Shown here one piece after another: positions 53,805 to 64,000 of a DNA stretch of 64,000 nucleotides; position 1 is the first letter of the stretch, and every line of letters starts with the position of its first letter. Made by a program: the position numbers and the translations under genes. The stretch lies in assembly GCA_963573385.1 (NCBI GenBank), contig CAUYLG010038402.1, positions 82,639 to 146,638 of the forward strand, in the 5' to 3' direction. Under the pieces are notes generated by a model, which worked only from the letters and a program-made list of their open reading frames with translations, had not been told where the DNA came from and did no database searches. The stretch comes from Cacajao melanocephalus (Eukaryota; Chordata; Mammalia; Primates; Pitheciidae).

Positions 53805-53970
53805 GTTGCAAGAACATAGAATCGCATCATCTCTTTTTACAGGTGGGGAAACCAAGGCCCAGATGGTTGGGGGCTTGTCTACAGTCACACTGCAAGTCGG
53901 GGACAGAGCTGGAACAAGGACTCAGGCCCCTTCTGACCCAGAGCTCTGCCCACTCTTTGCTGGCCGTGGG
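53805..53970 (-). mobile_element. MIR
   Basis: TCTTTTTACAGGTGGGGAAA, then CAGTCACACTGCAAGTCGGG and CCCAGAGCTCTGCCCACTC. Bases 53971-54379 hold nothing recognised. Confidence 0.75.
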
Positions 53971-54379
53971 TCTTGCTCCTCCCAGAAGATTTGGATGTTC
54001 CCTCCACAGTGCTCCCCAGGAACGTTGCACAGAGCACTGTGAAAGCAGGTACTGGAATCTGTTGTCACAAAATACCCAGGGTTTTGGAGGCCAGGGACCT
54101 CGTGTCGTGTCTCTGGGCCTTCAGCTTCTTCTATAGGCCCGGCCCAGAGAAGGCACTAGGAAACACTGGAAAAAGGCAGGGGAAGAGGGAGGGGGGCAGA
54201 GGAAAGGGGGATAGAGGAGCAGCAGGGATGGCAGGGGCCCCTCCTGTGAGGGGTCCCCCAAGACAGCCTGTCATTATAGCCGAGTCAGAAGGAACCGTGA
54301 CGTGGTTGACTGTAAGCAGGAGGTGTGTGGATACGGCTTCGTAACAGTCATGACAATACACAGACTTCACACATACACT

Positions 54380-54530
54380 CTGCTTTATTCGATTCCGAGT
54401 GCTTGCATTTGGTTCACACACAGGAGGCACGGGGCTTACTGTTGATTGTGTGGATGAGGAGACTGACGCTTAATAAGGTCCTGCTGTTAATTAAAGACAG
54501 AGCTTGGACTGTGGAACCCACACCCATCAG
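54380..54530 (-). mobile_element. MIR fragment
   Basis: TGTGTGGATGAGGAGACTGA, then CTTAATAAGGTCCTGCTGTT and GACAGAGCTTGGACTG. Confidence 0.6.
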
Positions 54531-54571
54531 AAGGTAGCCCAGAATCATTTCTGCCATGACGTATTTTCTTC

Positions 54572-54613
54572 ATCATTCATTCATTCCTTCATTCATTCCT
54601 TCATTCCTTCTTT
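54572..54613 (+). repeat. (ATTC)n / (CTTC)n tract
   Basis: CATTCATTCATTCCTTCATT-type repeats directly before L2 sequence. Confidence 0.9.
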
Positions 54614-54654
54614 CACTTCTTTCATGACTTGTTCACACTCTTAGGAGCGCTGTT

Positions 54655-55065
54655 GCTTTTTCTTGGCACAGGCCCTCCTCGGGGCATCTGAACTTTCTAT
54701 TCCTGTGCCTGGGATGGTTTTCCCACTGCTACATCCACCTGGCTCAACCCTTGCTTCACCCTGCTTCAATGTCCTCTCCCTGACCACCTGTCCCCCACGG
54801 CTCCCCCATCACCCTCTCATGCACCTGAGTCTGCGCCATTTTTCTTTATAGCACGAATCACTACCTGACCTTATATAGTTATTCTGCTCTATTTACTGTA
54901 TTATATTCTGTTTTATAGCTATTCGATTAATTACCTCTTCCCTCTAGAACATCAGCTCTTTGAGAGCAGGGCTTTGTGTCTGTTGTCCGCCATTCTATTC
55001 CCAGCACCTAGATCCGTGCCCAACACATAGTAGGTGCTTAAATATGTTTCTGTTTACTGAATGAA
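54655..55065 (+). mobile_element. L2 3' end
   Basis: CAATGTCCTCTCCCTGACCA, ATAGCACGAATCACTACCTG, CTAGAACATCAGCTCTTTGA and ACATAGTAGGTGCTTAAATA make a well-preserved L2 terminus. Confidence 0.92.
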
Positions 55066-55439
55066 TAAGCACCTATTATGTGCCAGACCCTACTCTGGAT
55101 ACTGAGAACAGGCACATGATTAAGACAACCTCCTGCCTCTAAGGTGCTCATAGCAGACAGACAAAAATGGGTCACCAGGGCCGGACGCAGTGGCTCACGC
55201 CTGCAATCCCAGCACTTTGGGAGGTGAGGCGCCTGGATCACCTGAGGGCAGGAGTTCCAGACCAGTCTGGCCAATGTGGTGAAACCTCATCTCTACTAAA
55301 TACAAAAAATTATCCGAACGTGGTGGCAGGCGCCTGTAAAATAACTCGAACTCAGGAGTGGAGGTTGCAGTTAGACGAGATCACACCACTGCACTCCTTC
55401 CTGGGCTACAGAGTGAGACTCTGTCTCAAAACCACACAC

Positions 55440-55470
<31 letters not shown>

Positions 55471-55545
55471 CACAAAACAAAATAAAACAAAAAACAAAAA
55501 TGGGTCACCAGGACAGAAAGGTGGGCTGAGGTAGGCCTTCAGTCA
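55066..55545 (-). mobile_element. L2 3' end, tail to tail
   Basis: AATAAGCACCTATTATGTGC, then CTAAGGTGCTCATAGCAGAC, and after the Alu ACAGAAAGGTGGGCTGAGG, run opposite to the L2 that ends at 55065. Confidence 0.75.
55179..55495 (+). mobile_element. Alu with (CA)n tail
   Basis: A perfect 16-17-bp TSD AAAAATGGGTCACCAGG lies at 55163-55179 and 55496-55512. Right arm deleted (GCCTGTAAAATAACTCGAAC). The tail became (CA)n at 55441-55472. Confidence 0.97.
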
Positions 55546-55579
55546 GATGGCTCCTTTAGCTGTTGCATGGCAGAGCCTA

Positions 55580-56030
55580 CTAGATGACCCCTAGTATTAA
55601 TTCTACTCTATTTCCTTAAAAACAGAACCCTACATTTAGCTGGGTATGAGGTCACTCAGAGTAAAGGCCACATTTCCCAGCTTCCTTTGCACTCCAGTGT
55701 GGCCATGTAACTCAATTCTGGCCAATTTCCAGGAAGTATCTGTAGAGAAAAAGCATATCCCCTCTGCTGCCCTTTCCTCTGCTCATTGGATTGAGAAGTG
55801 ATGGGTGGACTTAAGCAGCCATCTTGGACCGTGAGGATGAGGCCACACCCCCAGAATCCTGGCACAGAAAGCTAGAAGCAGCCTGGGTCTCTGACCCTGT
55901 GAAGCACAAGCCATCTCACCTTCAGAATTCATCCACCTGAGTGAGAAATAACTTGGTTTAATCCATTTTTCTTTGGGGTTTTTTCTGTGGCTTGCAGTTG
56001 ACTAATCCTAATCCTTATTGATGCTGCCTT
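55580..56030 (+). mobile_element. Ancient LTR-like repeat
   Basis: CACATTTCCCAGCTTCCTTT, GTGTGGCCATGTAACTCAAT, GCAGCCATCTTGGACCGTGA and TGCAGTTGACTAATCCTAAT are typical of old ERVL-type LTRs. The exact family was not resolved. Confidence 0.55.
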
Positions 56031-56202
56031 AGAAGGAAAGGAGAAAGTGGCTAGGAGATTTGTTTTGCTTCTCAGAGAGTGAGATGGCCCCATTACCCAG
56101 CAGAGAGGCCGAAGTTGCGGTTGAAGTGTGTCTGGATCCAGTCAGGGCTGGTTGACCTTGCAAGTATTATAAATCATTAATGCTAGCACTCATTTGATCT
56201 CC

Positions 56203-56290
56203 ATTCATTCATTTACCTTTTTATTTATTTCTTCAGTTGTTTCACCATTCACTCATGAGGTTTATCCACCCATCCATTCATCCATCAAAA
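56203..56290 (+). repeat. (ATTC)n/(ATCC)n-like tract
   Basis: CATTCATTCATTTACC, then CACCCATCCATTCATCCATC. Confidence 0.8.
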
Positions 56291-57406
<1,116 letters not shown>

Positions 57407-57684
57407 AGCATTCCAAAACTTGATGGTGTAAAACAACAATATCTTTACGATTTCCCATGATTCTCTGGTAAGCTGGGCAAGGCTCCTGCTCCACATGGTC
57501 ATGGCTGGACATGCAGGCCACTGCATTTAGCTGGTGGCTAGAAAGTTCTAGAAGGGCGGTCAGTTCTTCTCCACATGGCCTTTCTTGCCACATGGTCTTT
57601 CCCTCTGGCAGGACAGCCTGAACTTCCTTACGTGGTGGTGCCTGGACTCTGAGAGTGAAAGCAGAAGCTTCCAGGCCTCCTTTA

Positions 57685-58020
57685 TTTTTCTTTTTTTGAG
57701 GTGGGGTCCAGCTCTGTTGCCCAGGCTGGAGTGCAGTGATACAATTGTAGCTCACTGCAGCTTCAAACTCCCAGGCTCAAGTGATTCTCCCACCTCAGCT
57801 TTCTAAGTAGGTAGTACGACAGGTACACACTATCACAACCAGTTAATTTTTTGTTTGCTTTCTGTGGAGAGGTCAAATTCAGGATTAATCCACTTTAATT
57901 AATTAGAGATGGGGTCTTGCTTTATTGCCTAGGCTAGTGTCAAACTCCTGGACTCAAACGATCTCCTATCTCGGCCTCCTAACGCACTGGGATTATAGGC
58001 ATGAGCCACTGCGCCCAGCC
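57685..58020 (-). mobile_element. Alu J-like with foreign filler
   Basis: An old antisense Alu carrying about 55 bp of non-Alu sequence (57850-57905) in the middle linker, including a 27-bp match to 56468-56494. CTTCCAGGCCTC borders both sides (near 57668 and 58021). Confidence 0.9.
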
Positions 58021-58180
58021 ACTTCCAGGCCTCTTGGGGCCCTAGGCCTGAAACTGATACAGCCTCTCTTCTGCCACATTCTATCGGTCAAAGCATGCCC
58101 CACCTTATCTCAGACTCCAGTGCAGAGAAAATAAATTCCATCTCTTGGGAGGAATCCTCAGTGGCCATATTTGCAGACAA

Positions 58181-58659
58181 ACTTTCATCGGAAGTTGATG
58201 GGATCGTGGAACCTAGAAAGAAAGTAAGATGTGAATGACACAAGTTTGATCTACGCACAACTTTATGGACACACTCAGTGCCTAGAGTGAGGCTGATCAT
58301 ACATCGGCTTAGGGCTGAAGCCGGTATTGGGTGCGGCTGGTTCTGCCTCTCTTCCACTGTGCTGCTTTCCTCTTCATCAAAGAGCCCCATCAACTGGAGA
58401 CCACTAAAAGGAAAGAGAAATACACCAAGGCCACAGTCATTAGCATCCCAGAACATTGGATTCTATTTCTGGCAGATCAGAGGTAGTTGGCAAACCTCTG
58501 CCCCCCGTTGCCCCAGCTCAGCACTCTGAGGTAATGAGTCCACTGTATTATGTGGCATTAGCAGAAGTGCTGGATGCTGATCAAGAGAGGAAATAGACTC
58601 CCGTCTTCCATCATCAGCAGCCTGCACCTGGGGGTTGGGGTTCAGCTGTGGCCTCAGGG
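58181..58659. other. Unique sequence
   Basis: A 122-codon minus frame (58088-58456) reaches into MLT1 sequence and has no known domain. CTTTCTTTCTAGGTTCC on the minus strand is acceptor-like but unsupported. Confidence 0.35.
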
Positions 58660-58715
58660 GAAGGCAGCTCCCATTTATTGAGGGCCTACTGTGTGCCAAG
58701 TACTGTGCTAGGCGC
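58660..58715 (-). mobile_element. L2/MIR terminal scrap
   Basis: TTATTGAGGGCCTACTGTGT then GCCAAGTACTGTGCTAGGCG. Confidence 0.7.
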
Positions 58716-58734
58716 GTCTGGCTCCCGCTTTTTT

Positions 58735-59035
58735 CTCAAGCCTCATCTTGAACTATATTCCCTCTCTCTGATTTCCAACCAATCTGGATCTATTTCAGGT
58801 TTTCAAACAGGCTGCTCTTTCTCTTCCAGGCCTTTGTATGTACTGTCCCCATTGCTTGAGGCACTCTCCTGTCTCTTAGCCTGGTTAACTTGAATGCATC
58901 CCTCAGGCCTTAGGCTCTCTGCTTTCTCTGCTGGACTGAAGGCTTCCCTGGAGTAGTGCCATACCCCCTGAGGTACTGCTTGGCTCCCGGCCCAGTGTTC
59001 TGTAAGTATTTGTTGAATGACTGAATGATGGAGTG
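58735..59035 (+). mobile_element. L2 3' region
   Basis: TTCCAGGCCTTTGTATGTAC, then TTCCCTGGAGTAGTGCCATA and GTATTTGTTGAATGACTGAA are in plus-strand L2 order. Confidence 0.8.
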
Positions 59036-59037
59036 AA

Positions 59038-59185
59038 TGACTCCTCACAACAGCCCGTTTTGATAGATGAGGCAACTGAGGCTCAGAGAGAACTAGCTTG
59101 TCCAAAGCCAAGATAAGGTGAGAGGCAGACTCAGGATTGGAACCCGGGGCTGTGCAGTGGCCAAGCTTGTGCTCTTTCTAACACA
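59038..59185 (-). mobile_element. MIR
   Basis: GTTTTGATAGATGAGGCAAC, TGAGGCTCAGAGAGAACTAG and GATTGGAACCCGGGGCTGTG. Confidence 0.85.
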
Positions 59186-59213
59186 CCTGGCACTCAGGGG
59201 TAAATGAAGGAGT

Positions 59214-60183
59214 GGACAATGATGGTGATGATAGTGATGGTGGTGATGGTGGTGATGGTGATGGTGATGATGATCGTGGTGATGATGATGGTGATGATGG
59301 CGATGATGATGGTAATGATGGTGATGATGGTGATGGTGATGATGGTGATGATGATGGTGGCGATGGTGATGATGGTGATGGCGATGGTGATGATGGTGAT
59401 GACGGTGATGGTGATGGTGATGATGGTGATGACGGTGATGGTGATGATGGTGATGATGGTGATGATGATGGTGATGATGGTGATGATGGTGATGATGATG
59501 ATGGTGATGATGACGATGATGGTGATGTTGGTGATGATGACGGTGATGATGGTGGTGGTGATGATGGTGATGATGATGGTGATGGTGATGATGGTGATGA
59601 TGTTGGTGATGATGGTGATGATAGTGATGCTGATGGTGATGATGGTGATGATGGTGATGATGATGATGATGGTGACGATGGTGATGATGGTGATGATGAT
59701 GGTGATAATGATGATGATTGTGATGATGGTGATGGTGATGATGATGGTGACGATGGTGATGATGGGAATGATGGGGACGATGAAGATGATAATGATGATA
59801 TTGTTGTCACAGTGATGATAATATAGTGATGATGATGATGGTGATGATAGGGATGATGATGGTGGTGACGATGGTGAGATGATGGTGATGATGACAGTGA
59901 TGATTGATAATAGTGATGATGATGATGGTAATGATAGGGATGACGATGGTGATGATAGGGGTGATGACGGTGAGGATGATGATGGTGATGATGGTGACAA
60001 TGATGATGATGGTGGTGATGATGACAGTGATGATGATTGATAATAGTGATGATGATGGTTATGATAGGGGTGATGATGGTGAGGATGATGATGGTGGTGA
60101 TGATGGTGAGATGATGGTGATGATGGCGATGGTGATGATGAGGATGATGGTGATAATGATGGTAATGATGGTGATGATGACAT
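59214..60183 (+). repeat. GAT/GGT trinucleotide satellite
   Basis: About 970 bp of GATGATGGT-type units. From 59820 a longer unit is visible: a GATGACAGTGATGAT block followed by GATAATAGTGATGATGATG recurs 130 bp apart (59893 and 60023). The Asp/Gly, Met/Val and Ser/Pro frames of 190-329 codons on both strands are by-products of the repeat. Confidence 0.97.
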
Positions 60184-60261
60184 TAGATGGATGGAGGGAT
60201 GGATACAGGGATACAGGCCAAGCCTTAAGAAGACAACAGGGCATCATAAAAAGATCAAAGG

Positions 60262-60390
60262 ATAGTTGTTCAAACACCCAGATGTCTTTAAGTCCAGGCT
60301 CTGCCTCTTACAGTCAAGTGACTTTGGGCAAGTTGTGGAACATCTCTGAGTGCCAGTTCTGCCACCTGAAAAACAGAAACAAGAACCTTG
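60262..60390 (+). mobile_element. MIR
   Basis: AGTCCAGGCTCTGCCTCTTA, then GTGACTTTGGGCAAGTTGTG and GTTCTGCCACCTGAAAAAC. Confidence 0.8.
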
Positions 60391-60517
60391 CCCTGCATGC
60401 TTCACAGGCAGCCTCCGTGGGGAGCATGAGCATTTTCATACACACAGGCAGCTGTGGTTGCTGCTGCTGTATCTGAGAGCAGATCCTAGCCCAGGCAGCT
60501 GTTGCCATCAAGCAGAC

Positions 60518-60589
60518 TCAGTTTCCCCTTCTGTAAGTGGGGCTGTTAGGAGGACTAAATGAAACTCTGCCTCACTGTGTCTGTCCGCC
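60518..60589 (+). repeat. Local duplication, copy 1 (72 bp)
   Basis: TCAGTTTCCCCTTCTGTAAG to CTGTCCGCC. It recurs at 63112-63182 with four substitutions and one indel. Its first 35 bp are MIR-like, the rest is not. Confidence 0.9.
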
Positions 60590-60599
60590 TCTCCCCTCT

Positions 60600-61330
60600 T
60601 CTTTGCTTAGGTGTTGTCAGCCCAGTTAGGTTCCTCTCAGCTTCAGTTTTCTCATCTACAAATGACTCTACTAATACCTCCCCACATAGGGTCATGGTCC
60701 GGCTAAAATGGGTCCATGTAGTTACAGGAACCCACCCAGTGCCTGCAAAGGTTCTGCTAATGGTCCTCATCATGATTGCAAGCCTCTGTTCCACTCCGGC
60801 TCTTTCTCTCCTGGCTGCCCCCTCAGCGTGGCTCAACCTGGTTATAATGATCACACTCCTGGTCATCACAGCTGCCTGCCAAAATGTTCTGTGGTACATT
60901 CTTCAAGAACTAGATGAGCTCACAAAGGGCTGCCCTGTGTGGTTGTGTAGGTTGCTTACTGCTCAAGGCCACTCAGCTGAGAAAATAGCCTGCGCCTTTC
61001 CCCTCAAAGCTGAGCGCTTTAAAGAGGCACTGCCTCTGCCTTGAAAAGGAACTTTTCCTTTATTTGCATAAAACAACCTATAGACTGTAAGGCACCTGAA
61101 TCACCCGTGGTGGGATTCAACCAGCTTGGAAATGTAGACTCAGATGGGGTCTCAGAGAGCATCCAACATTCTTGTTGGACAGAGGAAGAAACTGACCACT
61201 ATTTATTCATTCATCCAACTTTTACTGCAGACAAAGTGACAAGTACCACCTCTCCTCTCAAGAAGGTGGGGACACCATGACAGATTATGACATGCTTTTC
61301 AAACCTATTTGGGTATTGATTCTGGACATC
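60600..61330. other. Mostly unique sequence
   Basis: A 161-codon plus frame (60559-61044) has hydrophobic stretches but no family match that I recognise. A MIR-like start (CTTCAGTTTTCTCATCTAC near 60640) lies inside it, which argues against coding. Confidence 0.4.
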
Positions 61331-61351
61331 AAGAGTTTACATGGCAAGTTC

Positions 61352-61671
<320 letters not shown>

Positions 61672-61949
61672 TTATCCAAATCTATTGAGACCCCAGGTTT
61701 CGGATATGAATAATAAGAGTTCAGACAGTGAGGGCTGAATCTGAAAGCAAGAGATTTCTGCAAGGCAGGTCCATGAAGCGCAGAAGAGAGAGCAACCAAG
61801 ACTTCCCAGAGGCACTGACGCTTGATGCCAGGAGGGAAACCAGGAGTCTGCTGGCAATCCAGAGATGACAGGCCCCTCAGGCTCTGGCATGCAAAGACCT
61901 GGGGTGCAGAGAGCCTGGCAAGCTCAGGGAACAAGTCAATCTCTTTGGC

Positions 61950-62075
61950 TGGAGCATAAAGGAGAGGAAGAATACTGGGAAATGAGGGTCAGAGAGGTTA
62001 AGCAGCCTATTCAAGGGTCACATAGCAGACTTCTGTTTCGCTGGGATTAGAACCCAGACTCCTGACTGAGTTGGG
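61950..62075 (-). mobile_element. MIR
   Basis: TCAGAGAGGTTAAGCAGCCT, then GGGATTAGAACCCAGACTCC. Confidence 0.8.
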
Positions 62076-62464
62076 GTTTGCTCAGATCATCAGGCTCAGT
62101 GGGTGGGGGGAGGGGCAGCAGGAGGTAGAAGTGGTCAGATGCAGGGAAGGGGGCAGAGGGTGGCTGGTCCAGCTGTGCTCCTGTTGACCTTTAGCCTGGG
62201 GGATACCCCTTCTTCCATGTCATTGCCAGTCTGCCTTCAGGGATGTTTGGTGAGGTCCTGACTACCAGATGATGTACCAGACTGTTCCAGCTATCTGCCC
62301 TCTGTACTGACTGGCACCTGACCCAGTGCCCCAATCCAGCTGAGCTTATGCAGCTGGTGACCCGTTGACCTCTGCTGAAGTTCAAGGCTGGCACAGATGC
62401 CCAGGTCTGCCAAGGCAAGAGACTCAGTTAGGGGCTGTGTAGTCTCAGATGGTGCATTCAGCAA

Positions 62465-62605
62465 GAAAGAACGCTGTATTCGGGTCAAGTCCTGGGTTCT
62501 GGGTCTAGCCTGTCACTGGCATGCGTTGAACTTGGTCAAACCACAAACCTTCTCTTTGTCTACAAGACAGGAAGGCCGGGCCACATAACCTCTATGGTAT
62601 CACCA
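62465..62605 (+). mobile_element. MIR fragment
   Basis: GTCAAGTCCTGGGTTCTGGG, then TTGAACTTGGTCAAACCACA and CTTTGTCTACAAGACAGG. Bases 62076-62464 are unassigned. Confidence 0.55.
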
Positions 62606-62621
62606 ACTCCAATCTTCTGGC

Positions 62622-62810
62622 CAGTGGTTCTCAAACTTTGGCATGCATCAGAATCACCAGGAGGGCTGGTTCAAATCAGGTGGCCTGGCCTCAGTCCCAA
62701 AGCTTCAGGTTCATGGGCCAGGGCTGAGGCCTGAGATTCTGCATTTCCAACGAGTCCCGGATGATGCCAACACTGCTGGTCCAGGGACCACACTTTGAGA
62801 ACCACTGCTC
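62622..62810 (+). mobile_element. MER5A hAT element
   Basis: CAGTGGTTCTCAAACTTTGG start and ACACTTTGAGAACCACTG end are the inverted termini of a full MER5A. Confidence 0.95.
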
Positions 62811-62811
62811 T

Positions 62812-62995
62812 AGCAACCGTGGTGGCACATTAGAATGACTTAGGGGAGCTTTAAACCGTGTGGTGATGAAACCCAACCCCAGATTAATTAAATAAGCATC
62901 TCCAAATGGGGAGCCTAGGTTCTGATATCTTTTAAAAGCTCCCCTAGGTGATTCTAACGTGTCGCCAGCATTAGAAACTACTGTTCCAGAAAAGC
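62812..62995 (+). mobile_element. MER5-related element, adjacent
   Basis: GTGGCACATTAGAATGACTT, then TTTTAAAAGCTCCCCTAGGT and CTAACGTGTCGCCAGCATTA. A second hAT-type remnant, directly adjoining the first. Confidence 0.7.
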
Positions 62996-63059
62996 AGCTG
63001 GGGGTGTAACAGGACATTAGGCAAATGCCTTTTTTCCTGTTGGAATAATTTCTCTTGGA

Positions 63060-63145
63060 CCCCAGCTCAGCCTCTCATTAGCTGCCTGGCTTTGAACAGT
63101 CTCTCTGAACCTCAGTTTCCCCCTCTGTAAGTGCGGCTGTTAGGA
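63060..63145 (+). mobile_element. MIR fragment
   Basis: CATTAGCTGCCTGGCTTTGA, then GAACCTCAGTTTCCCCCTCT. Confidence 0.75.
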
Positions 63146-63182
63146 GGACCAGATGAAACTCTCCTCACTGTGTCTGTCCGCC
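63112..63182 (+). repeat. Local duplication, copy 2 (71 bp)
   Basis: Partner of 60518-60589, 2.6 kb downstream in the same orientation. It overlaps the MIR but continues past it. Confidence 0.9.
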
Positions 63183-63244
63183 CCTTCCCCGTCTCCAAGG
63201 AGAGTTTGTGTATTTCTTCTGCTCTGAGGCTGTTTGGCTGAACA

Positions 63245-63400
63245 CAATTCAATAAGCATTTATTAAAAACTTACGACGTGTGAGATGCTACCCTTAATGA
63301 TGTGGGAATACAAGGATGAATCAGGCTCGGTCTCCACTCGGAGGAGCTCACATGCTGATGGGGGTGATGAGGCATGTGTCCAAAACATGAGGCAGGACGT
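63245..63400 (-). mobile_element. L2 3' end
   Basis: CAATAAGCATTTATTAAAAA, then GATGTGGGAATACAAGGATG and GGAGGAGCTCACATGCTGAT. Confidence 0.75.
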
Positions 63401-63419
63401 AACACGGGCTATGGAAGAA

Positions 63420-63580
63420 GTACTCGTGCTGAAGGCCACCGTGTGTAAAGCATTTTGCAGCTTATTTTAATCCTCCCAACAACTTCAGAGGCAGCTACTA
63501 TTGTAACACCCATTTTACAGGCCAAGAAACTGAGGCTTAAAGAGAGGATCAGTTACCCACAGCACAAGAGCCAAGCTTTG
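63420..63580 (-). mobile_element. MIR
   Basis: AATCCTCCCAACAACTTCAG, then CCCATTTTACAGGCCAAGAA and ACTGAGGCTTAAAGAGAGGA. Confidence 0.85.
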
Positions 63581-63589
63581 GTGCTGTGG

Positions 63590-63889
63590 GAGCACAGAGG
63601 AGGAGATTCACACCATTAGAAAGGCTAGGAGTAAGTTTTGTAGGGAGAGGTGTGGACACAGTGCTTTGAAGAATGTGTAGGAGTTTGATGGGTAAATATA
63701 GAGAAAAGGGTATCCCTGGTAAGAAACCAGCATACACAAGCCCAGAGGAGGGGAAGCCTGGCTTCTTTACCCAGAAGTGGTTTGATTTTGCCGGAATGTA
63801 GGCTGGGGGCAGGGCATGGTGGGAATCACGTCCTGATAGGAGATTGGAGACCTCGTATGCTAGGATAAGGAATTTAGATTTTATATCTA

Positions 63890-63890
<1 letters not shown>
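63590..63890 (-). mobile_element. L2 fragment
   Basis: AATGTGTAGGAGTTTGATGG, then AAAGGGTATCCCTGGTAAG and GGATAAGGAATTTAGATTTT are like the reverse L2 3' region. Confidence 0.6.
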
Positions 63891-63891
<1 letters not shown>

Positions 63892-63935
<44 letters not shown>

Positions 63936-64000
63936 AAAGATGATTGCTCTTTCACCCAGGGGGGATCACAGTGACACAAACACGGCTCAATAAAACCACA
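63892..64000 (-). mobile_element. Alu start after T40, cut by window end
   Basis: Forty T (63892-63931), then GCTCTTTCACCCAGGGGGGA and CACGGCTCAATAAAACCAC. It resembles antisense Alu but is unusually corrupt. Either an old element or unreliable base calls beyond a long homopolymer. Confidence 0.6.

Noticed and set aside
59178..60183. Long Ser/Pro-, Asp/Gly- and Met/Val-rich open frames on both strands
   Set aside because: They are direct translations of a GAT/GGT triplet satellite. All three frames stay open for composition reasons; no start context, exon or domain.
59214..60183. Regular repeats resembling a CRISPR array
   Set aside because: Units are 3-9 bp and continuous, with no unique spacers, in a mammalian genome.
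60559..61044. 161-codon frame with hydrophobic segments
   Set aside because: Includes MIR-like DNA and the duplicated 72-bp segment; no family recognised.

Overview
This is primate, almost certainly human, nuclear DNA. About 44 Alu copies or fragments, in J-, S- and Y-like forms, lie among degraded LINE-1, LINE-2, MIR, MLT1-type and ERV-type LTR sequence. That mixture is typical of catarrhine intergenic or intronic DNA. I found no functional protein-coding exon, rRNA or tRNA gene, and no CRISPR array. Nearly all long open frames are shadows of Alus or of simple repeats. The only recognisable gene sequence is a dead processed copy of TRMT11 (tRNA guanosine-2'-O/N2-methyltransferase family member 11) on the minus strand at 27.5-30.2 kb, with target-site duplications.

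Layout. 0-3.8 kb: Alu array and an MLT1 LTR. 4-5.5 kb: ATCC repeats and a duplicated block. 6.3-7.1 kb: a solo LTR inserted in a MIR, with an Alu at its edge. 8.7-10 kb: non-Alu sequence retaining CpGs, with a long hairpin. 11.5-18.5 kb: paired Alus, L2 and MIR copies, and a purine tract. 19-23.6 kb: MIR and L2 pieces, two clear local duplications and a second solo LTR. 24.8 kb: a CCAAT/GC-box cluster. 26.2-31.7 kb: a LINE-1 split by a third solo LTR and by the TRMT11 retrocopy. 32.3-36.2 kb: two further LTRs. 38-44.5 kb: Alu-dense L2 sequence with a mosaic of inverted local copies at 40.87-41.19 kb. 44.5-58 kb: sparse unique sequence, MIRs, a pyrimidine tract, L2 and a second MLT1. 59.2-60.2 kb: a GAT/GGT satellite. 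60-64 kb: MIR, L2, MER5 and a final Alu whose sequence decays at the window edge.

No operon-like or pathway relationship exists here. The window records successive insertions. TSDs give the order: MIR, L2, MLT1 and L1 first, then the LTRs and TRMT11 copy, then Alus. The least ordinary property is a set of short local copy events (direct and inverted, 23-233 bp, donors about 0.3-3.4 kb away). They suit replication-template switching better than retrotransposition. I see no evidence for a new gene system. All repeat family calls are by eye against remembered consensus features, so boundaries of the older elements are good only to tens of bases.
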